DNA of 5,882 nt from an uncultured Eubacteriales bacterium (lineage in GTDB: Bacteria; Bacillota; Clostridia; Monoglobales; Monoglobaceae), in the NCBI GenBank assembly GCA_958346135.1, contig CATVQN010000083.1, positions 1-5,882 on the forward strand, read 5' to 3'. Below the pieces are notes generated by a model that had not been told where the DNA came from, searched no databases, and worked only from the letters and a program-made list of their open reading frames with translations. A program made the position numbers and the translations under genes. Below are positions 1 to 4,988 of the stretch, piece after piece (positions within the stretch are counted from its first letter, which is position 1; each line of letters begins with the position of its first letter).

Positions 1-555
1 CTCATATTCTACCCGAACAACCTCATTGCCGTCCTCATCATAAGTAATAAGAAATTTTGGCAGATTACTCGACTTTTCAATCTCCAGATTATGACTAAAA
101 CGATACTTACTGTCACCTAGCCGTGGTGCTGAGAGCAGAATCCTTCCCTCCTGATTCACCGTCAGCTCCGGAAGCTCCTCGCAGTCAAAATAATCCGTCA
201 GGAAATCCTGTAAAAACAGATAATCCTTCTCCTCCTGAAAGAAGCCCTGTTCCATCTGTATCGCTAAATCCCCGGCGCTTCGCATCCAGATATTGCTGCC
301 ACGGATAACGCAAACCGTGCCCTGCATTCTCTCAGGCGCCAGTACCTCAATCCGGTATTGATCCGGTGCACGAAAGCTTTGGGACATCTGGTAAATTTGC
401 TGTCCTTTATTCCCGGTCACCGTTACCTTGACCCGCGCCGTGTAACTCTGTAAATTTCGATATCGCCTATTCACTCTCTGGTTCACATCGCCTCCGCAGG
501 CGATAAGACTCATCATTAGTATCACGGTTAAAATAACCGAAATACCTTTTTTCAC
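1..555 (-). CDS. LolA/GerS-like lipoprotein, C-terminus cut by window edge
   Basis: A predicted membrane-anchored lipoprotein on the outer face of the cytoplasmic membrane; 185 codons are visible and no stop is reached at the left edge. The start is GTG at 555-553, chosen because GGAGGG (566-561) lies 5 nt upstream and the next residues are a lysine-led signal peptide. That peptide ends in a lipobox, S-L-I-A-C, with the lipidated Cys at residue 20. The mature part has the pattern of LolA-fold lipoproteins: a 'NLQSYTARVKVTVTG' strand near 34-48, 'APDQYRIEVLAPE' at 63-75, and 'RGSNIWM' at 85-91. By family and context it resembles B. subtilis YdcC and C. difficile GerS (a spore germination/cortex lipoprotein encoded with an alanine racemase). 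It follows the AcpS-NnrD gene by 12 nt, as ydcC follows acpS in B. subtilis. The lipoprotein call is firm; a germination role is inference from family and neighbours. Confidence 0.82.
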   Translation of the reverse strand, partial: MKKGISVILTVILMMSLIACGGDVNQRVNRRYRNLQSYTARVKVTVTGNKGQQIYQMSQSFRAPDQYRIEVLAPERMQGTVCVIRGSNIWMRSAGDLAIQMEQGFFQEEKDYLFLQDFLTDYFDCEELPELTVNQEGRILLSAPRLGDSKYRFSHNLEIEKSSNLPKFLITYDEDGNEVVRVEYE

Positions 556-560
556 AAAAT

Positions 561-566
561 CCCTCC
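561..566 (-). promoter_or_regulatory. Ribosome binding site deciding the GTG start of the lipoprotein
   Basis: On the minus strand GGAGGG is followed by a 5-nt spacer and GTG AAA AAA. No ATG in this frame gives a complete signal peptide: the first in-frame ATG is residue 14, inside the hydrophobic core. The site lies in the 12-nt gap directly after the TAA stop of the upstream gene, which fits translation within one operon mRNA. Confidence 0.8.
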
Positions 567-567
567 G

Positions 568-1788
568 TTATGGATTTTGGAGCATCTGAACCGCACGGGG
601 CAAAAGCTTTGCGACATCACCGGCAATCATGCCAAATTCTCCCAGTTTTCCGGAGGCCAAATCTCCGGCAAGGCCATGGAGAAAAGCCCCCAGCACCGCC
701 GCCTGATAACCTTCCATCCCCTGTCCCAGCAGAGAGGTAATGACTCCGGACAAAACATCGCCCATACCGCCGGTGGCCATCCCGCTGTTCCCGGTAGGAT
801 TGTGATGAATCTCCCCTCTGGGAGAAGCGATCACCGTATCCTTTCCCTTGAGCAGCAATGTCACATTCCAGCGTTTTGCAAATTCAACTGCCGTCTGTTC
901 TCGCGCTCCTTCGATTTCCGAAACAGTACGACCGCAAAGTCTGGCCATCTCTCCCGGATGCGGCGTAAGCACCACCTGCCCATGCTTTGCGCCTAATATA
1001 TCTATATGCTCTGCCAACGCATTTAGACCATCTGCATCTAATAGCATCGGCTTGCCTGTTTGCAGCATTTCCCGAATCGTCTGCCAGAGTCCCGGCGCTC
1101 GCCCCAATCCGGGTCCGATTCCGCAAGCGTCACAACCTTGCAGCCGCACAAGAATGTTTTCTTTCGCCTCCGGCGCAATCATTCCGTCCCGGGACGGAAG
1201 CGCCAGCGTCATTGCCTCGGTGAGTTTTGCCGCAAGTATCGGCTGTTCTGTATCGGCCGTTCCCACCGTCACCAATCCACTGCCACAGCGCAGTGCGGCC
1301 TCGGCGCAGAGTGCGGCCGCTCCGGTCATGCCCTTGGAACCGGCCAGAATCAGTACACTGCCGCAATCACCCTTATGCATCGTATCCCATCGCTTAGGAA
1401 GCAACGCCCGATAGGCCTTGATCTGGTCGGCGCAGACACCACCTAAAATATTTTCCTCACCGCAGACTACCGCCACCGCCACGGTTTTAGAATGGGAGAT
1501 ACTTAAATCCACTGCTGCGGGATGACCCAAAAACCAAATACAGGGTTTTCCCAAATCATCATGTAGCACCTCTATGTCCTTCCATGCAAAACCACGCATA
1601 CCGGTTCCCATGTACTTTGAAAAGGCCTCCTTGGCCGCGAAAAACCCGGCAATACTCTCACAGCGGTTTTTCTTACTTTCAAAATAAGCGCTCTCTTGTC
1701 TGGTAAATACCCTTTTGACAAAGGTATCCAAATCCTCCATCTCAGAAAAGCGGCTGATTTCTATGGCATCAATTCCGGTTCTAATCAT
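568..1788 (-). CDS. acpS-nnrD: Fusion of holo-ACP synthase and ADP-dependent NAD(P)H-hydrate dehydratase
   Basis: A 406-residue cytoplasmic protein with two complete enzyme domains. Residues 1-111 are AcpS, which transfers 4'-phosphopantetheine from CoA to acyl carrier protein. Visible are GIDAIEISRF (5-14, with Mg-binding Asp7), FAAKEAFSK (50-58, with Glu54) and the C-terminal SISHSKTVAVAVV strand (96-108). From about 120 to 406 it is NnrD (CARKD / YjeF C-terminal, ribokinase fold), which repairs hydrated NAD(P)H using ADP. Visible are HKGD (138-141), LAGSKGMTGAA (148-158), DADGLN (251-256), TPHPGEM (275-281) and NPTGNSGMATGGMGD (330-344) with catalytic Asp344. Common bacterial Nnr proteins carry the NnrE epimerase before NnrD; here AcpS is in that place and no NnrE domain is seen. 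AAGGTG lies 8 nt before the ATG, and the gene overlaps the upstream membrane-protein gene by 8 nt. Both domains keep their key residues, so both are likely active. Confidence 0.95.
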   Translation of the reverse strand: MIRTGIDAIEISRFSEMEDLDTFVKRVFTRQESAYFESKKNRCESIAGFFAAKEAFSKYMGTGMRGFAWKDIEVLHDDLGKPCIWFLGHPAAVDLSISHSKTVAVAVVCGEENILGGVCADQIKAYRALLPKRWDTMHKGDCGSVLILAGSKGMTGAAALCAEAALRCGSGLVTVGTADTEQPILAAKLTEAMTLALPSRDGMIAPEAKENILVRLQGCDACGIGPGLGRAPGLWQTIREMLQTGKPMLLDADGLNALAEHIDILGAKHGQVVLTPHPGEMARLCGRTVSEIEGAREQTAVEFAKRWNVTLLLKGKDTVIASPRGEIHHNPTGNSGMATGGMGDVLSGVITSLLGQGMEGYQAAVLGAFLHGLAGDLASGKLGEFGMIAGDVAKLLPRAVQMLQNP

Positions 1789-2305
1789 TTAAAAACACCT
1801 TCTGCGGATTATAACGGCGAATGCCGTCTCTGATCTTCTCGTTGGGATTAAAAAGCAACATCTTTCTGCTGCCGTCCTCATCCACATAGAGCAAAAAGCA
1901 AAGATCCTCTGCATCAATGTGTGTACAGGCATAAATCTTTTTAATATCTCGATTTTCCAAATTGGTTTGAAAGGCACGATTCCTTCTGGTTGCCATCATC
2001 TCAATCTTTCGGGTATTGATGCTTATCATCCGTTTCCGGCTCCGAACGTTAATAATTTTATCCACATCCAAAGAGCCGTTTGTAAAGCAGTATTCATACT
2101 CTAAATTCGTCGCCGTAATCAACAGATACATCAAATAAATCAATCCACAGCAAACCGCAAAAACCACAAATCCCACTCCGGGAAACGCCATTCCCGCCAC
2201 CATGGCGAAAAGGATAACCAGTACTCCTACAAGACAGGCCGCAATCCGCAGATAATCCTTGGCAGTCCGCCGTTTTTTCACTAACTGTTCTGTAAAAATA
2301 TCCAT
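1781..2305 (-). CDS. Small two-helix membrane protein of unknown function (DUF6106-like)
   Basis: A 174-residue protein. After a basic N-terminus (KKRR at 10-13) come two close hydrophobic segments, about 20-41 and 44-65, separated by a Pro-Gly turn. The remaining 110 residues are soluble and charged; by the positive-inside rule both ends face the cytoplasm. The soluble part begins with NLEYEYCFTNGSLDVDKI (67-84), a strand-rich start that resembles bacterial PH-like domains and, from memory, the DUF6106 family of Clostridia; that family name could not be confirmed here. GGAGGT sits 5 nt before the ATG and a good promoter lies upstream, so this is the first gene of the operon with AcpS-NnrD. 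Its last 8 nt overlap the next gene. The role is unknown; the neighbours hint at a link to envelope or lipid synthesis, but this is only inference. Confidence 0.85.
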   Translation of the reverse strand: MDIFTEQLVKKRRTAKDYLRIAACLVGVLVILFAMVAGMAFPGVGFVVFAVCCGLIYLMYLLITATNLEYEYCFTNGSLDVDKIINVRSRKRMISINTRKIEMMATRRNRAFQTNLENRDIKKIYACTHIDAEDLCFLLYVDEDGSRKMLLFNPNEKIRDGIRRYNPQKVFLND

Positions 2306-2347
2306 GCTCTACCTCCACAAACCTACATACTCTCTCAATATATCCTT

Positions 2348-2377
2348 ATCATAGCACAAAATATAGCAAAGTGTCTA
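2348..2377 (-). promoter_or_regulatory. Sigma-A type promoter of the membrane protein - acpS-nnrD - lipoprotein operon
   Basis: On the minus strand a -35 box TAGACA (2377-2372, TTGACA with one mismatch) is separated by 18 nt from an extended -10 box, TGC-TATGAT (TATGAT at 2353-2348). Transcription would start near 2341, giving a leader of about 36 nt before the ATG at 2305. It lies between the terminator of the NlpC/P60 gene and the first gene of the operon, where a promoter is expected. Confidence 0.75.
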
Positions 2378-2469
2378 CTATTTTTTAAAAATTTCTTATA
2401 TATTTCTGCAATATTTACGCCGTCCTTTTCTCTCCGGTGCTTTTACACACGAGCTCCTATTGCCAACCT

Positions 2470-2513
2470 CTAACTAAAATACGAAACGGCATGACGCAGT
2501 GCCATGCCGTTTC
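2470..2513 (-). terminator. Hairpin terminator after the NlpC/P60 gene
   Basis: A perfect 11-bp inverted repeat, GAAACGGCATG (2483-2493) and CATGCCGTTTC (2503-2513), with a 9-nt loop. On the minus strand it is followed by GTATTTTAGTT, a short T-rich tail. It lies 68 nt downstream of the NlpC/P60 stop codon and upstream of the next promoter on the same strand, so it separates the two units. The plus-strand side has no T-run, so it probably works only in the minus direction. Confidence 0.7.
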
Positions 2514-2538
2514 AACTCAATATGCTTTTGTCTCATTC

Positions 2539-2555
2539 GGGGCACTCACAGCCCC
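2539..2555 (-). repeat. Small GC-rich hairpin between the NlpC/P60 stop and its terminator
   Basis: GGGGC (2539-2543) and GCCCC (2551-2555) form a perfect 5-bp stem with a 7-nt loop in the 3' untranslated region of the NlpC/P60 mRNA. No T-run follows on either strand, so it is not a terminator by itself. It may stabilise the 3' end or be chance. Confidence 0.35.
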
Positions 2556-2580
2556 AGTTCAATAAAAATCAATCTAATTC

Positions 2581-3294
2581 TTAGTAGATAATTCTCCGTC
2601 CGCCGGCAAAACGGCTGCCGTAATAGGAACCGTCAATACTGGTGAACCGAACAACATCTCCGGTATGAGGTGCATGAATCATCATGCCATCGCCTACATA
2701 CATTCCGATATGGCTCACATAGCCGCTGCCGGGGCTGCTGTAGAAACCGACCAAATCACCGGGAACCAATTCTTCTCTGGAAACCGGAATACCGTTTTTC
2801 ATCTGGTCTGCAGCAACACGGTTAATGCTGTAACCCAGCTGTGCATACACATACTGCATCAAACCGCTACAGTCAAAACCTTTGGGAGAAGTCCCGCCGT
2901 ATACATACGGTACACCCAAAAACTGTTTTGCTACCTCAACGGCACTCTGGCCGGCGGAATAATTAAATTCCGGAATGGCACCCTCATAAACAGAAACGTA
3001 ATCAGCAGAAACAAATCCCATCAATCCGTCACCGTTATATGCTACATTAACCCAGCCGGGCTCAACCCAGTTGACCTTTATGTAGCTTCCCATAGGCAGG
3101 GTGGCCAAAATCTCCGCATCCGTAGATGCATAGGATCTTACGTTCAAGGTGCTGGCAGTTACAACACAGTAGTACTGGCCGAAATCAACCGGTTCTTCTG
3201 TGGCAGATGCCGGTGCTATCATAAAAGCAGATACTGTCATCCATACACAAAGTGCCAAAACGACTTTTCTGATACTCTTTTTCTTAAAACTCAA
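2581..3294 (-). CDS. Secreted SH3b - NlpC/P60 peptidoglycan endopeptidase
   Basis: A 237-residue exported cell-wall hydrolase. The start is TTG at 3294-3292, preceded by TTGGAGGT with about 7 nt spacing; a reading frame open back to an ATG at 3354 has no such site and would put 20 charged or polar residues before the signal peptide. Residues 1-31 form the signal peptide (KKKSIRK, hydrophobic core, ASA cleavage site at 29-31). A bacterial SH3 domain covers about 43-103 (LNVRSYAS at 50-57, then GWVNV and GFVSADYV), likely for wall binding. The NlpC/P60 domain covers about 115-237: FDCSGL with catalytic Cys142, SHIGMYVG with His195, and His207 in MIHAP as the third residue. The family cleaves peptide stems of peptidoglycan, usually the D-gamma-Glu to diamino acid bond. 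It is transcribed alone, with its own promoter and terminator. Only one SH3b domain is present, making it a compact member of the family. Confidence 0.94.
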   Translation of the reverse strand: MSFKKKSIRKVVLALCVWMTVSAFMIAPASATEEPVDFGQYYCVVTASTLNVRSYASTDAEILATLPMGSYIKVNWVEPGWVNVAYNGDGLMGFVSADYVSVYEGAIPEFNYSAGQSAVEVAKQFLGVPYVYGGTSPKGFDCSGLMQYVYAQLGYSINRVAADQMKNGIPVSREELVPGDLVGFYSSPGSGYVSHIGMYVGDGMMIHAPHTGDVVRFTSIDGSYYGSRFAGGRRIIY

Positions 3295-3302
3295 AATAGA
3301 AA

Positions 3303-3308
3303 CCTCCA
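3303..3308 (-). promoter_or_regulatory. Ribosome binding site deciding the TTG start of the NlpC/P60 gene
   Basis: On the minus strand GGAGGT is followed by TTCTATT and then the codons TTG AGT TTT AAG AAA. Spacing is about 7 nt. It is the only strong Shine-Dalgarno match near the N-terminus and it lies inside the longer open frame, which argues that translation begins at TTG. Confidence 0.8.
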
Positions 3309-3380
3309 ATTGTAAGTTATGCTTATTTTTCCTATCTTCACTTCCTTCCAGCATATATTTTTATCCATAAAATTCAGGTG

Positions 3381-3416
3381 TCCGTTTCGGAAAATTTTCG
3401 ATTCCGTTTAGGAACA
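3381..3416 (-). repeat. Two similar dyads in the leader of the NlpC/P60 gene
   Basis: Two 15-nt units, 3380-3394 (GTCCGTTTCGGAAAA) and 3402-3416 (TTCCGTTTAGGAACA), match at 12 of 15 positions and are 22 bp apart, about two turns of the helix. Each is itself a short inverted repeat: TCCG-TTT-CGGA and TTCC-GTTTA-GGAA. They fall just downstream of the predicted transcription start, so they could be DNA operator sites or small RNA hairpins at the 5' end of the message. Confidence 0.55.
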
Positions 3417-3424
3417 CGTTAGCT

Positions 3425-3453
3425 ATTATATCTCTTTTTCCCGGAAAAGTCAA
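3425..3453 (-). promoter_or_regulatory. Sigma-A type promoter of the NlpC/P60 gene
   Basis: On the minus strand TTGACT (3453-3448, one mismatch to consensus), a 17-nt spacer, and a perfect TATAAT (3430-3425). Transcription would start near 3418, giving a leader of about 123 nt before the TTG codon at 3294. The spacer holds a 13-bp palindrome (3436-3448). Confidence 0.85.
3436..3448. repeat. Palindrome inside the NlpC/P60 promoter spacer
   Basis: TTTTCC-C-GGAAAA is a perfect 6-bp inverted repeat around one central base. It fills the space between the -35 and -10 boxes, touching the last base of the -35. This is a classic location for a repressor operator; no known regulator is recognised from the sequence. 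It shares the TTCC/GGAA pattern with the two leader dyads downstream. Confidence 0.5.
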
Positions 3454-3461
3454 CCAAACAA

Positions 3462-3529
3462 GCCCAAAAACGTCCAAAATAAAGAGTATTTCCAATTATA
3501 AACAAAGTATAAACCCACATTTTTTGGGC
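3462..3529. repeat. Long-range inverted repeat upstream of the NlpC/P60 promoter
   Basis: GCCCAAAAA (3462-3470) and TTTTTGGGC (3521-3529) are perfect 9-nt complements with 50 nt between them. The right arm can also pair locally as CCCA (3514-3517) with TGGG (3525-3528). It sits just upstream of the -35 box of the NlpC/P60 gene. Function unknown; A/T-rich sequence makes chance pairing quite possible. Confidence 0.35.
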
Positions 3530-3600
3530 GTTTGCAAAAATTATGAACAATTTGTTAACAATTTTATGTCTGCTGAAAAATTCTCTGATTTGGTGTGAAA

Positions 3601-3652
3601 ATTGCACAAAAAAGCAGCCTGTTCCAAGGCATTAAAAACAAATTGTGCTAAT
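3601..3652. repeat. Nested inverted repeats in the middle of the divergent gap
   Basis: Outer arms ATTGCACAA (3601-3609) and TTGTGC-T-AAT (3643-3652) pair with one bulged T; inside them GCCT (3617-3620) and AGGC (3627-3630) form a 4-bp stem with a 6-nt loop. On the minus strand the inner stem is followed after TGC by six T residues, a weak terminator-like pattern. No promoter-linked transcript is evident across this spot. Confidence 0.35.
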
Positions 3653-3687
3653 TTATCATATCGGAATTATATTTTTGGAAAAATCAT

Positions 3688-3716
3688 TTGCTATTTTTAT
3701 GTTTCTATGCTATAAT
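3688..3716 (+). promoter_or_regulatory. Extended -10 sigma-A promoter of the yicC-remA-gmk-rpoZ operon
   Basis: TTGCTA (3688-3693), a 17-nt spacer, and a perfect TATAAT (3711-3716) with the extended -10 motif TGC directly before it. Transcription would start near 3723, giving a leader of about 62 nt. An A/T-rich palindrome (3671-3684) immediately upstream of the -35 could act as an UP element. Confidence 0.87.
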
Positions 3717-3767
3717 ACTCTAAATGATTGTGTTTTGACGCATTCCATCTATGACCGCTAAAGGGCA

Positions 3768-3784
3768 AGGAGGGCAATGTAAAA
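3768..3784 (+). promoter_or_regulatory. yicC ribosome binding site with an ATG-TAA start-stop in between
   Basis: AGGAGGG (3768-3774) lies 10 nt before the yicC ATG at 3785. Within that spacer is ATG TAA (3777-3782), a start codon followed at once by a stop, out of frame with yicC. The yicC start is nonetheless secure, since it gives the conserved family N-terminus MLKSMTGFGR. Confidence 0.7.
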
Positions 3785-4660
3785 ATGCTGAAAAGTATGA
3801 CAGGGTTTGGACGCTGTGAAGAATTGACCGACGGTTATTCCATTCAGGTTCAGATTAAGTCTGTAAACCATCGTTACAGCGATTTTACAGTTAAGACACC
3901 CAGGCTTTACACATTTTTGGAGGATCCCCTCCGTACTCTTGCCATGCAGAGCATTGCAAGAGGCAAGGTAGAGATCTTACTTACAATAGAAAAAAAGGAA
4001 TCCGATGACACGGTAATTTCCTTAGATCGTCCGATTGCAGAAGGGTATTTAGCGGCTCTTCGAAGCCTATGCGATGACGGTCTTACGGATGATCTCACCT
4101 TATCTTCCATGGTCGGATTTCATGATATATTCCGGACAGAATACAAAGAGATTGACGAGGCACACTTGCTTTCCTTGGTAAACGGCGTATTTCAAAAAGC
4201 TCTGGCAGAGTTTATGGAAATGCGCCGGTCAGAAGGTGCAAGACTGGAAGCAAGTTTGAGAGAGCACCTTACGGCGCTGCTTCGAGAAATTGCAGCCATT
4301 GAGGATAGATCCCCTGCGTGTGTTGAGGCCTATCGCACTCGGCTGCGCAGTAAATTGGAAGAGGTTTTGTCCGGTACCAACATTGACGAAAGCCGAATTT
4401 TAACAGAGGCTGCCGTCTTTGCGGATAAAATTGCCGTCGATGAAGAAATTGTTCGGCTGCGCAGTCATGTAAAATCCTTTGAAGCCGCTATGGATACCGA
4501 CCAGCCCATCGGGAAAAAGCTGGACTTCATTGTACAGGAAATGAATCGGGAGGCCAACACCATCGGTTCAAAATGCAATGACTTGACTGTGGCTTCTCAT
4601 GTGGTCGAGGTAAAATCCCTGATTGAAAAAATCCGGGAACAGATCCAAAATATTGAATAG
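3785..4660 (+). CDS. yicC: YicC/YloC family RNase-associated protein
   Basis: A 291-residue cytoplasmic protein of the YicC family, of normal length. It opens with the family signature MLKSMTGFGR and VNHRYSDF (N-terminal YicC-like domain, about 2-155). The C-terminal DUF1732 domain (about 205-291) ends with the highly conserved GKKLDFIVQEMNREANTIGS (243-262), then a helical tail EIEKIREQ-like segment finishing QNIE. Members in E. coli and B. subtilis (YloC) are reported as endoribonucleases or partners in RNA turnover. It is the first gene of the operon with remA, gmk and rpoZ; this order is widespread in Firmicutes. A central acidic stretch (about 136-205) is rich in Glu, Leu and Arg and is probably long helix. 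The family assignment is certain; the exact RNA substrate is not known. Confidence 0.96.
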   Translation: MLKSMTGFGRCEELTDGYSIQVQIKSVNHRYSDFTVKTPRLYTFLEDPLRTLAMQSIARGKVEILLTIEKKESDDTVISLDRPIAEGYLAALRSLCDDGLTDDLTLSSMVGFHDIFRTEYKEIDEAHLLSLVNGVFQKALAEFMEMRRSEGARLEASLREHLTALLREIAAIEDRSPACVEAYRTRLRSKLEEVLSGTNIDESRILTEAAVFADKIAVDEEIVRLRSHVKSFEAAMDTDQPIGKKLDFIVQEMNREANTIGSKCNDLTVASHVVEVKSLIEKIREQIQNIE

Positions 4661-4677
4661 CTTCTTATCTTTCGATA

Positions 4678-4701
4678 AATCTATAATAAATTTTTTAGAT
4701 T
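4678..4701 (+). other. Weak AT hairpin and TATAAT before remA
   Basis: AATCTA (4678-4683) and TAGATT (4696-4701) form a 6-bp AT-rich stem directly before the remA ribosome binding site. The same stretch contains TATAAT (4682-4687), but no -35 box is found at a proper distance (4659-4664 reads AGCTTC). A T-run of six is present on the plus strand, inside the loop and the start of the 3' arm, not after the stem, so this is not a normal terminator. It might tune translation or provide a weak internal start. Confidence 0.3.
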
Positions 4702-4712
4702 GAGGTGCCGTT

Positions 4713-4988
4713 ATGAAACTAATCAATGTAGGTTTTGGCAATATTGTTTCCGGGGATCGCGTCATTGCCATTGTCAGTCCGGATTCCGCACCCATTAAAC
4801 GGATTGTACAGGAGTCAAAGGAAAAGGGACTGCTGATTGACGCCACCTGCGGACGCAGAACCCGGGCGGTCATTATTACCGACAGCGACCATGTCATTCT
4901 TTCCGCAATTCAGACGGAAACGATTGCCGGGCGTGCAGAACCCAAGGATGATGAAACCAGAGAGGAACTGACAGACGATGAAGAATAA
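4713..4988 (+). CDS. remA: RemA family DNA-binding regulator (DUF370)
   Basis: A 91-residue protein matching RemA/YlzA along its whole core: VGFGNIVSGDRVIAIVSPDS (6-25), then APIKRIV, a GLLIDAT-CGRRTRAV block (39-53) and DSDHVILSAIQTET. In B. subtilis RemA is an oligomeric DNA-binding protein that activates extracellular matrix and osmoprotection genes. In Clostridia its targets are not known and it is conserved with gmk regardless of biofilm habit. After residue 72 there is a short acidic tail ending DDEE, whose codons overlap the start of gmk by 11 nt. GAGGTG (4702-4707) lies 5 nt before the ATG. The family call is very firm; a matrix role in this organism is only inference. Confidence 0.95.
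   Translation: MKLINVGFGNIVSGDRVIAIVSPDSAPIKRIVQESKEKGLLIDATCGRRTRAVIITDSDHVILSAIQTETIAGRAEPKDDETREELTDDEE

Larger units (their letters stand above)
3295..3784. other. Divergent intergenic region between NlpC/P60 and yicC genes
   Basis: A 490-nt, strongly AT-rich gap with no convincing gene. It holds the leader and promoter of the NlpC/P60 gene on the minus strand (about 3295-3453) and the promoter and leader of yicC on the plus strand (about 3688-3784). Between them, about 3454-3687 contains several inverted repeats: 3462-3470 with 3521-3529, the palindrome TTGTTAACAA at 3552-3561, a nested pair at 3601-3652, and ATTTTT-GG-AAAAAT at 3671-3684. A 62-codon open frame on the minus strand at 3419-3607 lacks a ribosome binding site and overlaps the promoter, so it is not called. 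Confidence 0.7.

Noticed and set aside
577..1446. Several plus-strand open frames of 78-188 codons opposite the AcpS-NnrD gene
   Set aside because: They are antisense shadows of a confirmed two-domain enzyme; they lack ribosome binding sites and their composition is irregular (Ser, Pro, Arg, His rich).
2665..3315. 216-codon plus-strand open frame opposite the NlpC/P60 gene
   Set aside because: It mirrors a gene with clear catalytic motifs, signal peptide, promoter and terminator. No recognisable domain is seen on the plus strand.
3388..3405. Possible CodY box around GGAAAATTTTCG
   Set aside because: Only half of the AATTTTCWGAAAATT consensus is matched and the spacing is wrong.
3295..3420. 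Known riboswitch in the NlpC/P60 leader (c-di-AMP ydaO type or c-di-GMP type)
   Set aside because: These classes are often found before wall hydrolase genes, but their conserved core sequences are not visible here.
3419..3607. 62-codon minus-strand open frame in the divergent gap
   Set aside because: It has no good ribosome binding site, runs through the NlpC/P60 promoter, and its content simply reflects AT-rich DNA.
3751..3819. Short upstream open frame beginning ATGACCGCT that overlaps the yicC start
   Set aside because: No Shine-Dalgarno sequence precedes it and it covers the yicC ribosome binding site, so it is unlikely to be translated.
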